NCBI RefSeq assembly: GCF_035046485.1
Contig: NC_085137.1
Location: 497,942,536-498,006,535 of the forward strand
DNA length: 64,000 nucleotides
Source of the DNA: Aedes albopictus
Taxonomy: Eukaryota; Arthropoda; Insecta; Diptera; Culicidae
Direction of reading: 5' to 3'
This document shows, in pieces, positions 1-11,402 of the stretch. The notes beneath the pieces are model-generated. The model was not told where the DNA came from. It did no database searches and worked only from the letters and a program-made list of their open reading frames with translations. Numbering within the stretch: the first letter of the stretch is position 1; every line of letters starts with the position of its first letter. Both the position numbers and the translations under genes were made by a program.

Positions 1-360
1 TGATTCCCCCTTGGTGTGGAGCATGGTCGTTGAGAGGGTGGCAGTCATGGGAACGATGTAGATTACTATCGCTATTCTCAATAGTCACATATTTCCAAAA
101 AATGTCAGCTAAGGCATTGTTTGCGGATTGTATCCACTGCGAAAAATAGAGATGTCCAATTTCACTGCTGCCAAATTTATGTAGATTTATGACCATGCAA
201 AAAAAATCAATTTTTTACCTCTTCGAATATACGTTTATGTTTCGCGGGAAAACGATCTGCCCATTGTAGCTTCAAGCCTGTCCTAAGTTATATTCAACTC
301 TCTACCCTATCCGCTATTCCACAATCTACAGCCTTAAGCTCTGCCTTATCCTTGATATGC

Positions 361-640
361 TCTGAAAGTTTCGGAAGCGCTATTAACTTTAAATCCTGTT
401 GAAAGCCCGTGAAAACCCTTGAGATGTCTTAAAACGCCTCTGAAACCCTCCTGGAGCTCACCTGAAGTCACCTCAAACTACCGGAAATTATCCTGTATGC
501 TCCTAAGCCCCCTGAAACCCTTCCGAAACACATTTACAATCCCCCGAAGTGTCCTGAAGTTTCCTGAAAACTGACCGAGACCCTCACCAGCACTTTTTAA
601 ACTGGACTTATTCTTGAAACTTTCTTTGAATCCCCCGAAA
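361..640. repeat. Degenerate CCTGAAACCC-type repeat
   Basis: This stretch consists of loosely repeated 9-14 base units built around CCTGAAA followed by a run of C, for example 'cctgaaaccctcctgg' and 'cctgaaacccttccg'. The same vocabulary recurs at 5065-5330, 5800-6125, 34195-34457 and 60446-60690, and on the other strand at 59935-60445. It has no coding sign beyond the openness such repeats give to some frames. The unit is too degenerate to call a satellite with a fixed period. Confidence 0.7.
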
Positions 641-1353
641 TCGCACTCATTTTTGTGTTTTGTGCCAACGTAAGAACTAACTGATATTCATAGGTCACAT
701 AGTAAGTCTCGTAGCGTGCTGTCGTCACTCTTAGGAACTACGTGAAGTCCTTGCCGTTACAGTGTATTTTTGATCGGGTTCGTGATTTTCGGAAAAAAAA
801 GTAGGCTTATTCGTTGTACTTCCGCTTTAGGACTTACTATGTTACCTGAAGGATAAAATCCCACCGGACGAACAGTCAAGCTTTGCACCCCAACACATGG
901 GATTCGATGCTCATCACCAATACTGAAGGGACCATTGATGAATGAAGAAGATCCCCCATCGAATCGTGTCTCTTCGACCTGGTGGATAACAACAGTAAAC
1001 TAATTCTCTTCTCTGGACGAGTACGAACATCGTACGACAATACGTAACCAGTCGGACATTGTTCCGTAGATGGGCAACATCGCGCCCGAATCCGGTCGAC
1101 TTAAAAGGTACATTTTAATCTAATTGATGATTTTAAGAACGATAAGCGTGGATTTTCAGACTTTCCTGTTTTTCTTGCCTTCCCGGTCACTTTTTCTAAT
1201 TATTTTTTCATACGAACACGTCGGAACCCTGGCGGAATGCAACAGTGAAAGAATCATGTCGATTTGTTGACCCGTTCCCGAGCCTATTCGTGACATACAA
1301 ACACCATTTCATTTTTATTTATATAGATATATAGATAGATAAGTAATTGAGTC
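641..1353. other. Non-coding stretch, no feature recognised
   Basis: I see no gene, RNA gene or clear inverted-repeat element here. A short tract of TAGATA-type simple sequence (about 1318-1341) lies just before the MITE at 1356. Stop codons are frequent in all frames. Bases 1-360 are similar and also hold nothing I can name. Confidence 0.5.
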
Positions 1354-1355
1354 TA

Positions 1356-1896
1356 GGGTAAAAGGGTATAATGCGCCCCACCGGGGCAAAACGCCCCTTC
1401 TTATTTTCTAGCGATTCAAGCGCTTTTCGCATGCGTGATCGATTAGAAATCTCAAATATTGAAGAATTATTTCCATCAAGCTGGTCCGTTAGTGGATTGG
1501 TACAGAAAAGCAATAAAAATATCAAAAAGTCTGAAATCGAGGCTTTTGACGTAATATTTTACCTCTTGTGAGCTGACTTCATTTTATGCAGTTAAACACT
1601 TGTTTAAAGACCCTTCTAGGATAAGCATGTGGTGGAATTATCCTCTGGGACAGTTTTATCACGGGGCTGGACGTTTTTCTTTTAATGGGGCGTATTGCCC
1701 AGTTTGTTTTGAAAAGGCAAATTTCGAAAAACGTTTCAAAGCTTCCATAGCCACCTCTCGTAAGGCAAAGTTCGCATGGAACACTTCACTAACTTTAGTA
1801 ACAACGATTTGCAGTGAACAATAGATGGAATAAGGTGCCAGTTTCAGATATATTGCAATTTCTGCTTAGGGGGGGGCATATTATACCTGTTTACCC
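1356..1896. mobile_element. TA-target MITE (Tc1/mariner-type ends)
   Basis: The left end reads GGGTAAAAGGGTATAATG and the reverse complement of the right end reads GGGTAAACAGGTATAATA, so the ends are inverted copies of each other. A TA dinucleotide flanks both ends (1354-1355 and 1897-1898), as expected for Tc1/mariner-type integration. Both ends continue into a GC-rich block (GCGCCCC on the left, GCCCCCC on the right). The 541-bp body has no transposase-sized frame, so this is a non-autonomous copy. The superfamily is inferred from the TA target only. Confidence 0.75.
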
Positions 1897-2331
1897 TACA
1901 TGCATAACTGGTCTAGGGACGAAACGTCGAATGCCAAAACGTAGAAAGGAACAAACCGTCAGAAACGTGTAACCTAAGTAAATAGTGAGTTCATTATTCT
2001 TTTAAAGGAAATTCATTTCCTCGCGAAACATATTTTAACTGCCCATTCAAATATGGTGTGGGCAAAAGCTGCGTTTTGGGCGTTATGCCGAAGCTGTCCT
2101 CGGGTGGAATGCCGCGTTGTGTTCTCGCGAAGCGGATGGAGATACCCGAGAGTACAACCCGAGGGCAATAGATTGAGAACAGGAAAGGTCAGTCGGTGTT
2201 TGTTAGACCGAGAGGTCGGGCCGTGCTCGCGACGGTCGATAGACGATAAAGATCGCCGGTTAATAATTGTGCTGTGCAGGCCACGTTTCTTCGTCACCGC
2301 GGCGGCTAACGCCGAGCCTCGTCGCTTAGAC

Positions 2332-4230
2332 CAGTGGTGCTCAGGCTGGAGAATACCGCGGGCCAAATTTGCAATTCGGGATCGACCTGCGGGCCGCATA
2401 AAACATCGATGCACAAAAACAACAAAAAGAACAATTCTAAAGCATATTTCGACACTGATTTTTCATTTCGGCCTAACTGACATTTTCGAGTTCTCTTCAT
2501 CGATCCTCTCTTTGTGTTATCAAAGAATGTGTATTAAGTTTTCCAAAGATTTTTTGGTTGAAATGCGAAGAAGAAGAAGACTACATGTTGCTATAGAAAC
2601 AAAAAGAGGTTATGTTTGTTTTGATCAAGTTATTAGCGAAAGAGAGAGTCGACGAAGAGAAATCGATCAAGTCGGTTAGGCCCTTATGGAAAATCATTGT
2701 CGATTTATTAAAAATCTGAACTGTTCAGAACTTGTGTAAGGGTTAATCTTTATAATCTATTGCCCTTCGTGGAGTTCAATTTAGATTCATAAGTATGGTT
2801 GAGAAAAATGTTCGAGCTTCAAATTGAAATTCAAACAAACAATTTAGAAGTTGCCCCTAGAATTGCCTTGAAGTCACTTCAAGAACTTGTGAAGCAGCTT
2901 TTACAAGAATTTCTTTTGAATAGCTTCAAAAAGGTATGTTGGATTTTTTCCTGAAATTTCTTGTGGAGTTGCTCCAGAAGGTTTTCGAGAAATTTCTTGA
3001 AGTTTCTTTTAGTTTTTCTAGAATTCTATTGGAACACCTCCAAGAACTCCTCTTAGATTTGCCTTTGGAACTGCCCAGAAGTTACTTCAGGAATTCCTCA
3101 TTAATCGTTTCCAAAAAATTCTCCCAGAATAGCTTCCGGATTTTTCCGAAAAATTTCCAGGAGTTTCTTGAAGATTTTAGTAAATTCTTTCCATAAGTCC
3201 CTTCTTAAGTTGATGAAATTTCATCATTGAATTTCTTGAAAAATTAGATTTTTAACAATTAACATTAACATTATCTTCTAAAGTTGCTTCAAATTTATTG
3301 TTCAAATTTCCCTCAGGCGTTCTAGGCATCTTTTGTGTCTTGATGCAGTTGATCCTGGAATCTTGTTTGTAGTTACTTCTGAAAATTCTCCTTTTGTTGC
3401 TCGAGGAATTTATTCTAAAGTAGTTTAAGAAATTTCTGTTGGAGTGGCACCAGAAAATTTTTCTAGTAGATGCTCCTATAATTTCCATGCAGTATCGCCC
3501 TAACTTTCTCAAAGTTTCATCAGGTTTATTTTCTCCAGGATGTTTTGAGTTTCTCCATATATTTCGCTTAGAGTTGCTTAAAATTTTTCTCCAATAATGT
3601 TTCCTGGAGTTTCTCCAAAAATGTATCCAAAAGTTTCTCCAAAAGGGCACAAGAGATGCTTTATGAATCTCGTTTGAGATTTTTTATTTCTTTAACTTTG
3701 TTCGTAAGTTTTGTTTCGAAAAATGTGTGAGTCTTGTAATAGAAATTTAAACAAACAATGAAAATTAAACAATATTGGCAATCAAGTTGAGATTAGTTGG
3801 GAATTTTGTCAAAAACTTCGTGCTTTGTGTTTTTATGTTCTTCGGAAAGGTGAAATGTAAAATATTTGCTCAGCGTTGCATTGACTGCGCTTAAAAACTG
3901 CAACTAATTTTTAAATGATTCAAGATAACATTTTTAACAAACTTTCATTTGATTCGTACCACTTATAAATAACTATAAGCTGGCTTCGTGACTTAGGTGA
4001 AATGTCGAAATATTTCGAATCTTATCAGAACGGATTGATTGTTCTTTTTGTTTATTTATCATTTAATTTATGTTCAACACTGTGAAAATTGATCAGCATT
4101 TTTTTTTTGTTTGATTTCTTAATAAACTTAACGAGTTATTTCAAATAATCGTTTAAAAAATTCGATTCGTCTTAAAATACTCCGCGGGCCGCATCTTAAG
4201 GCTTGGAGGGCCGCAAGATGAGCACCACTG
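2332..4230. mobile_element. Non-autonomous hAT-type element, 1.9 kb
   Basis: The element starts CAGTGGTGCTCA and ends with the inverted copy TGAGCACCACTG. It is flanked by a perfect 8-bp direct duplication GCTTAGAC at 2324-2331 and 4231-4238. An 8-bp duplication with CAG...CTG ends is the signature of hAT transposons. Subterminal GCGGGCC/GGGCCGC motifs appear near both ends. The interior (about 2880-3660) is filled with degenerate GAATTTCTTGAAG-type repeats and no hAT transposase is recognisable, so it depended on another copy for movement. It is inserted near the 3' end of the 70-codon frame described at 2306-4425. Confidence 0.9.
2880..3660. repeat. Degenerate GAATTCC-family repeat inside the hAT element
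   Basis: Short variations on 'gaatttcttgaag' and 'ttgctccagaag' follow one another here. This is the same family that dominates 20.7-27.3 kb. Reading frames of 86 and 132 codons across this block are by-products of the low-complexity sequence. Its position inside a hAT element with clean ends suggests that such repeats can be carried and spread by transposons. Confidence 0.7.
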
Positions 4231-4425
4231 GCTTAGACCATCTGCTTGGGGCTTAGGCGGTCCCCCTTCAGGGACAGCAGGAGCTCCCAGGGTCTTAAGC
4301 AGTTTCACATTCTTTGACTTGTATCTGCCAACTAGTTCGGAGACTCTCTGAAACAACAACTCAGGGTCGGCATGTTTCTTGACCAGTTCTTCGTGGGTCA
4401 CGTTATATGCATCATTATTTGGCAT

Positions 4426-5064
4426 GTTGGCATTCTTCGGGTGCAGTTCTTGCTCAAGTAGCGTTCACTTTCGAGCTTACGTGCGTTTCAAATTCTGAAC
4501 TGAACAATGTGTTCAAATATGCTTGACCGCAGCGTGTCGTATTTGAATTTCAACGCAAATGGATCGCGTTCAAATGCAACACTGCGAGTAGCACACTGTC
4601 AGTAGCAATTTCCACAAATTTTCAGCATTACATCCTTCAGGGTGGCTACGATGGCGGACTCTAGCTATCGTCGGTCGGGTCTCTGGCACCTTTAGGGTTG
4701 CAATGGCGATCATCGGGCGCATTGTTCTTTCAAGGTCGTCTGGCTTGGTTTACGCCATGACTTGCCGGTACTTTCCATTTCTACGAAAGGGGTGGGAGGG
4801 AATGCCTTCCTCATCCAGAACCGAAGTTCTGTCCAAAATAGCGGGGTTTGACTAAAACACCTGACTTTCTCCGCAATTCATCCGGTATCATCCGGTAATC
4901 TAATCGCGACGATGGTATAGTTTTTGCTCCTGTTTCTCTGTGGGTCAACCTTAACCCTCGAGCGATCGCGCTGTTGGATTTTGTACAACTTGCTTTTTGT
5001 ACTCAGCAGTAGCGTGGTGCTGGCGATGGTGGCTAACCGCGCAACTGCCGGAAGGTTAAGCCTG
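4426..5064. other. Non-coding, single-copy-looking stretch
   Basis: This is balanced-composition DNA upstream of the minus-strand frame at 4425. I see no inverted-repeat ends, tRNA-like boxes or low-complexity repeats. If the 70-codon frame is a host gene, its promoter or 5' untranslated sequence would lie here, but I cannot point to a core promoter element. Confidence 0.4.
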
Positions 5065-5330
5065 TGGAGACCCCTAAAACTTCACTGAAATCCATTTAAA
5101 TCCGCTGGAACGCATTGAAGTGCCTCTGAAACTCTCCTGAAGCCCACCTAAAAGCCGATGAAGCCCGTTATAGCTTCGAGAAACGGCCTCAAACCCATCC
5201 GGCCTCGACCCATCCTGAAAGCTCCTGAAGCCTCCTGAAATCCTTCTCAAACGCCTTAGATCCCTTTGAAACCCCTCTACAATTACCCGAAGTGTTCTGA
5301 AGCTTCCTGAAATCCCCCCGATTTAACCTC
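5065..5330. repeat. Degenerate CCTGAAACCC-type repeat
   Basis: The units resemble 'cctctgaaactctcctgaag' and 'cctgaaatccttctc', the same vocabulary as at 361-640. The block ends immediately before the MITE at 5334. Confidence 0.65.
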
Positions 5331-5333
5331 CTT

Positions 5334-5488
5334 CCCAAGCAACACACATGTCGTATAAGAGTAGCGACAGCTCAAGTTTTGGTTGTATAGGAGCTAGTTT
5401 AACGTAATTATAGATTTTTTTAGTTAGAATTATGTCAAATTTACTTTTATACAACCAAAACTCTTATGTGACATGCGTGCTGCTCGGG
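5334..5488. mobile_element. 155-bp MITE with CCCAAGCA / TGCTCGGG ends
   Basis: The left end CCCAAGCAACACACATGTCG and the reverse complement of the right end, CCCGAGCAGCACGCATGTCA, match over 28 positions with six differences. A second inner pair (GTTTTGGTTGTATA and TATACAACCAAAAC) makes most of the element foldable. It is flanked on both sides by TT. Together with the elements at 10392-13419 and 31573-32194 it suggests a family with CCCRRGYA ends and 2-bp duplications. Confidence 0.7.
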
Positions 5489-6267
5489 TTGTCCTTCACC
5501 CTCCAAACTCCTGTGAAACGTTGAAATTCACCAAAAATTCGATCAACATTAGCATGTTAATTAATAGTGTCACGGTGATTGGAATTGAGACTATTCAAGG
5601 TTTTCTGAAAACTTTATTGAGCATAAGTAATTGAATATACATGTAGAACTTGAGCGATTTGAACGAAATTCATTCTATGCAACTATGTTTTGTCAAGTGG
5701 TGGGTTTGATGTTTGTTTAAGAATCTCCAAGAGCATCCCTGAGTATTACGTCATCGGATCTACAAACGTAATCAGTTTGGAACGTCATGACTCTCTTCCG
5801 AAACTACCTGAAATGTATATTAAACGCTTTGAAGCTCCTATGAAATTTCCTCCTAAGCTCATCTAGGAGCAATGATTCAAAATACTTTTTCAAAAAGCGT
5901 AGACTCCCTCAAATCTTTCTGTGACGCTTCTAAAACCATCCTGGATTTCCCCATACGCCTCAGAAACCCTCTGAAAATCCATTTGAACTCCTTGAAAATG
6001 CTTCGAAACCGCCTTGAACCCCTGTATCGTACATGAGAATCGCTAAAACCACCGAAATCCGCTAAAAATCCTCTGAATCGTCCCGAAATGCCTCCGAAAA
6101 CCCCCTGAAACTTCCTCAGACCATCCGTAACGCACCTCTGAGATCCAAAGATGGGAACATTCCCTAGCCAAGAGGTACTTACACTCATTCGCTATTTTCT
6201 CAAATTAGAAGCATGCTATAAAGAACAGTGTATGGAGCACTTTCACCTTATAGTTTTATCTGAAAGT
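5489..6267. other. Non-coding; CCTGAAAC-type repeats at 5800-6125
   Basis: Bases 5489-5800 are AT-rich DNA without a recognisable feature. From about 5800 to 6125 the CCTGAAA-type degenerate repeat returns (for example 'ccgaaatccgctaaaaatcc'). The 103-codon minus-strand frame over it, rich in FRGF and GGF, is repeat-derived. Confidence 0.5.
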
Positions 6268-6269
6268 TA

Positions 6270-7225
6270 ACGGGTGGCCACTAAATAACGGGAATGCTTT
6301 TAGCAGCTGATTAAAAATAATAGAAGCGTCCATAGAGTAAACATTTTTTAGACAAAACCATCGTCTATCTATCCACAAAGTCAGCGTATTTTTTATTTTG
6401 TGTCAACTTATTCTGTTCTGCAGAAAACGACATTGAAACAGGAAGCACTACCAAAACGCCTTGGACGGCTCTACTGATTGCTCAAAACAACCGTAAAAAA
6501 AGTTAATAGTAAACCATTATAAAACTAGAACCCGCCCGGTTTTGATGAATTCCACATTTCGGCATCCCAAGAAACAGATCCTGAAGGAAATAGAGGAAAA
6601 CTAGCAAAACCAATAAGCATGATATCATTTCACATAATAAAATCTTCTTTTGTGACATGGGCTGGATAAATCAATAGAATGCCTTGTTAAATAACAAATA
6701 TTTACATCAAATCACATTTACACATTGAACAACATGTAAATGGTTCGTTATAAAAAAAATAGCACAAAAAAAGTTCAACAATGAACCGCAGTGCACAAAT
6801 TACATCGACACGTTTTGGTGATACAGAAAAATAACATTTTTTGGAAATTTCTATAAATGTCATTTACGGGAAAAGGCTACAACCAAAGCAAAAAAAAAAC
6901 AAGTCAGTATCCCCATTTTTTCTTATTACTGTTTGAGTGTGTAGATGCTAAAGGTAGCTGAGAAACCATTTATTTTGACCAACGATTTCACAGACGCAGA
7001 AAATGCGTGAAAGTAAACTCTGAAAAGTCGTACAAAGCAGTTGCTCCAACATCACTGCAAAAAAATACTGTACAAATTACTACGTTCAACTTTCTTAAAT
7101 TTTATATTTTCCATGGACGTACATTGTTAAACCTTTATGATAGTTAAATTCAGATTGCCATTTTTAAAGATCATATATTTTTAAGAGCACATTCAAAGCA
7201 TTCCCGTTATTTAGTGACCACCCGT
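6270..7225. mobile_element. TA-target TIR element, 956 bp
   Basis: The ends are ACGGGTGGCCACTAAATAAC on the left and, reverse-complemented, ACGGGTGGTCACTAAATAAC on the right, with one difference in the first 20 bases and continued similarity to about base 30. TA is present on both sides (6268-6269, 7226-7227). The AT-rich interior has no open frame of transposase size. I infer a Tc1/mariner-type non-autonomous element. Confidence 0.8.
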
Positions 7226-7227
7226 TA

Positions 7228-7948
7228 GTCGAATAATGTAAGGGTCACACATGTATACCAAAGTTGTGAGGAAGCTATGAAGGCAATTCTCCACGAGGTA
7301 GCTGTCTTCGGCTTTTTGGGAGTCCAAATTGGGACAAGGTAGAGGTGGACTTGTCGACATACTGTATGTCAACGTATATTTTAAATGTAAAACAACGTAC
7401 AGAGATTTGAGCGTGGGAAATTCGTCCCTCTCAGCGAGGAAAACATCCTAAATTTCTCCTCCGAGAATGTTTTAATGTCATCATTATTATTCGCGTTTCA
7501 TCCAACCAACAACGTTGTTCAACCTCGTCTGACGTACCTAGAACACAATTTCAAAGTCATCCCACGTCATACCACGGTGAAGGAAAGAATCATCCACCAC
7601 CAGACCGGTGGGAAATATTTGTGTTAACTGAAGAATATCATGCTGACAAACAACAGGGTAAAATATGCTGCCTGATTTGTATACCAATTGGGGAGTCCGG
7701 GAGCCTGTGCGTATTCAGAGTTGGAAGGGAGGTACAAATGTAACGGAAGGCAATAAATCTCTTTTTTTTTTTTCAGGCGTCAGCGGAATCAAAATATCCA
7801 TAAAATTTATCTTGTTCGCACGGGAATAGAACAATTGGGATAAAAATGTGAGCTACAGGAATAGACGTTCAGACTAGATTTTGTCAATACCTGAAGAGGA
7901 TTTACTGCTGCTGATTTTGTGAACTGATTTATATCCTATATCGGACAA
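7228..7948. other. Non-coding, single-copy-looking stretch
   Basis: The composition is balanced and no repeat vocabulary or inverted ends are seen. There is a short pyrimidine tract (7761-7774). No exon, tRNA or other RNA gene can be supported. Confidence 0.4.
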
Positions 7949-8593
7949 CAAAAGGGTGACCAGAGTTGAATGCCGGTAGAGTCATTGAACAATTATGGGT
8001 CACTGTGTCACAATTGTTGCTCAGTCAGTTCACCATACTACTTATTCAAATAAGATTGACCCATAATTGAGCTATGACTGTAAATATATTAGTTAGATTT
8101 GCTTTCTTTATTTTACGCAACCAATTGGCTTCTTTAACGGTGTTGAAACAATTCGATATTCTGAATCTGCATGTCAAACTGAGTCGAAATCCAAATTTTC
8201 ATGAATTTCGGAGTCCGGGAACCTATTTGAAAATCAATTTGAAGTTTGTATGGGACAGATTTGTCGAATCACCCCTCGTCGCAGTTTGTACTGGGCGGAG
8301 CTGTCAAACAGTTGCCCAGCTGTCAAAAGGTGATTTCAAAAAATCTCTTTGAAATTGATTTTAGGTATCAAAACAAAGTACTAAAAATCTGAAAAAAATC
8401 GTAGTGACTCAGAAAAAGGTGCTCTTTTGTATAAAATCAAAAAATCAGTACATTTTTCATAATTTAAAAACCCAATTGAACTTTTCTTTTATTCTTGTCT
8501 AAAATGCCCATTCTTATGTATTATTTAGCATAATGTCAACTTCAGAAACTAAGTTGAACTCACTTGCTTCTTGGACGAATAATCAATCCTGGT
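7949..8593. mobile_element. Possible hAT-like element (GGTGACCAG ends)
   Basis: The left side reads AAAGGGTGACCAGAGTTGAA and the reverse complement of the right side reads CAGAGGTGACCAGGATTGAT, which look like imperfect terminal inverted repeats. I could not find a matching target duplication, so the exact ends and the class are uncertain. Inside is a 92-codon frame (8074-8352) that I do not recognise and do not support as a gene. Confidence 0.4.
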
Positions 8594-9488
8594 CACCTCT
8601 GTACAAGCTGTTAGGGCGTAATCCGTCATTCATATTGTTTCATCTTGGTTGCTGCTGAATCATCCCATTTCTTTCGTGTTCGTGGTCAATCCGGAAGCTC
8701 AGTAGGATGGTGAACCTTCTTCCGTGACCCGGTCAGTGTTCCAGTCGTTGGTGAACCGAAGTAGTAGTAGCATCATCAGTGTTACCCTCAGCTAGGAGGA
8801 TGACAAGCACAGTGATAAAAGAGGACACCCATCCAAAGCCCTACATGATGGGAAACGTAACGATGATGGGGTGCACTCTATGATATGTTCCACTACTGCG
8901 CCATTACGGGCGGGCTATGTGCTTCGCGGCAGTTTGTCCATACTGGCTCGGGTGCAATGGGCTTGCTTCCTTCCTAGGCTATAGGATGGTCGTTCGGCAG
9001 CTTTGATGAACCGATGTGGCACCAGCTGAGAGGAGATGAGCAAATACGCGAATTATTTCTGCTCCAGTTCCAGGACACATGACACCACACCACCGACCGG
9101 TTCTAATGAGGTCATTAGGGCATTTGTGTTGCCTTCCGACGCAATATTATATAAAGAAACTTTCTTCAAACGCTTTGAAATTGTAATTGGTACTACCGAG
9201 CTTTTGGAAGTTGTGACTGAATTGTTTTTTGAGAATATGTTGGCTAGATGTTATCCTTTGGATTTCTTTGAAGGAAACAATTTATAGACTTGATAGGGTA
9301 GTTGTTCTTTTATTTAGTACAGCGATCCCACGTCTTCAACAGAATAAGATTAAGCATTTCATGGAAATGCTCACTGCCGTATTCGAAAAATTTAGCCGAG
9401 AGTTCGTTCTTTTCAGTAGCCTTATTATTCTTCAGCTTTTTGATAATAGTGGCAAAAAAAAGGTGCGTTAGCACCCCCAGAACGCTCC
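8594..9488. other. Non-coding; small unrecognised frames only
   Basis: This is a mixed-composition stretch upstream of the LINE remnant. Frames of 70-83 codons at 9036-9471 overlap one another in different phases and show no recognisable domain. Part of it may be the 5' portion of the LINE that has lost all similarity I could notice. Confidence 0.35.
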
Positions 9489-9557
9489 CCCGAGATGCTG
9501 CCGGAGATCGTTGAAATATTTTTCCCACGTCGCGACACACGACCATGGGCTCCCGTA

Positions 9558-9943
9558 CAGGGTTGCCACATTTAAATCTGTATATTTCTCGTAAAAAATC
9601 TGTATATCTGTATTTGGCAGCAAAAAATCTGTATTTTAAATCTGTAACGACCATTTTCGAGATAGATGCAAAAAATCAGATAAACATAATAAATCCAAGT
9701 AATTATAACACCAACTGGGATTGCCAAGCTGAAGGTATTGTTTTGAGCAATAACTAAAACATATATTTTTATTTTTTCTCAAAAATCTGTATAAATCTGT
9801 ATTATTTTCCAGAAAATCTGTATACATATCTGTAAAATCTGTATAATTTCCAAATTTTCAAAAAATCTGTAATTCTGTATATACAGATTCTGTATCGAAA
9901 AAATCTGTAAAAATCTGTAAAATACAGATATGTGGCAACCCTG
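9558..9943. mobile_element. hAT-type MITE rich in ATCTGTA motifs
   Basis: The element begins CAGGGTTGCCACAT and ends with its inverted copy ATGTGGCAACCCTG. A perfect 8-bp duplication CTCCCGTA flanks it at 9550-9557 and 9944-9951, which supports a hAT origin. The interior is built of many copies of AAATCTGTATTT-like words in both orientations, probably subterminal transposase-binding sites that have multiplied. It is inserted in the LINE linker: the codons for WAPV (TGG GCT CCC GTA) span the target. Confidence 0.9.
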
Positions 9944-11402
9944 CTCCCGTACCCTATGGCCAAACTAACTAAAGCCTGGGGGGCTTGGTGACAAACGAGG
10001 AAATTAATGCTATATTGAAGTTACTCAAAGCGAATAAGCACCGGGTCCGGATGGTTTTCCGACAGAGCCATTGGGACGGCATGATTATGTAGATGCATCT
10101 GGACAAAGGCGAATTTCCCGAGAGGTGGAAAAGACAAAGACTACTGCTAATACACGGCGTACAAACCAATGTGTCTACTGGACAACACCGGATAACAATT
10201 GTAGCGGTGGTAACTGAGAGGCCAGTTGGTTCTGTGCTCTCGATTAATCAGTTAGACTTCCAGAAGAGTCGATCAACGGCCAAAGATTAAAATGACCAAG
10301 ATAGCCCTTAAAAAGAAACCCGGAGGAATCCACTACAAGGCGGTCATCATGCCAAACGTGAAGAACTCGTTCAATAGTATCAGTTGGGCAACCCAAGTAA
10401 CACAGACAACATCTCTGGAAATCAAAACTTCATAAGATATTTTATAAACGTATTATAAGGGCATTGTAAAGCATCAAGTGTTATTTTTGAGTTTGTTTTC
10501 TGTTGGCTGCTGATAGATACCAAAATAATATCGTTGGCTGAAAAACATGAAAAAACATGTAGATACTACAAATATTCAACATTAATAATACAATCTTGAC
10601 AGCAATCAATGTTTACGTTCTAAAATTCCACGGTAATGGTAAGACGGTCATGCTTCGACTACCTAATTTTCTGTTCCATCCGCAAAAAGTATCCCAAAAT
10701 ATGCGGAGATAAACTTACCTACGGCAAAAAACATCCCCAGCGTTAAAAAACAACAAAATTATTTAATTAACTAAACTAGATCAAAAGAAAATGCCCCGAA
10801 CAGTACCGGGTACCAGTGGAGTTCCAATGGGGCTCGATACCAATAAGCTTCTTCTTCCTGGAATCCTCCGCGTCAAGTTCATTTAAAAGAAGCGGTTGTG
10901 ATTACCGTTTTTGTCCAAACAGAGTCAATATTCGCAAAGCGCTTGGTCAGTAGCCAGTACGTTTGGCACTTTGCCTTATTCATAAATGAAATAGTTGTCT
11001 ACATCCAGTCGTAAAATTCTCCATCAATAATCACTAGAATCTGCTCCGATCTACTGTGCGTTGACGTTGACCATATTTCTAAGCCGATGGCCAGCCCTCC
11101 TGACTCGCGAGCCATTCATTCATGACTTGTTTCATCCGGGTAAGGGATCAGGTGAATTATCACTGAAATCCTGATGAAATTGCAATATAATTAAGAGCCT
11201 CTGGTCCATGAGCAGAATGATACTTGTTTACTATTGATTTTTTAGCTTTTTACATTTTGACAGATATGACCAGTACAATAAACCAAGTTATAATATAGTT
11301 ATTTTGGTGTTTTAATGATCATCACCAAACTAACTAATAAGCGTGTATGTTAAAATGGTGTTATCAAAGCGCATTATAAACGTAATAGAAAGCTCTTGTT
11401 GT

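Larger units (their letters stand above)
2306..4425 (-). pseudogene. 70-codon reading frame interrupted by a hAT element
   Basis: On the minus strand an ATG at 4423-4425, preceded by CCAAC, opens a hydrophilic, non-repetitive frame that starts MPNNDAYNVTHEELVKKH and continues past a proline-rich GAPAVPEGGPPKPQ. An in-frame stop lies upstream at 4465-4467. After codon 65 the frame runs into the hAT element at 2332-4230. If the element and one copy of its 8-bp target duplication are ignored, the frame continues as SDEARR and stops at 2306-2308, giving 70 codons. I do not recognise the protein. It could be a small host gene, an exon end, or part of an older mobile element. Its amino-acid composition is unlike the surrounding repeat-derived frames. 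In the present allele the last codons are replaced by about 25 hAT-derived codons. Confidence 0.4.

Noticed and set aside
2053..2679. 208-codon plus-strand frame
   Set aside because: It crosses the hAT boundary at 2332 and lies opposite the 70-codon frame. The peptide shows no domain.
5489..5800. Possible inverted ends around the MITE at 5334
   Set aside because: No second copy or target duplication could be identified beyond the 155-bp element.
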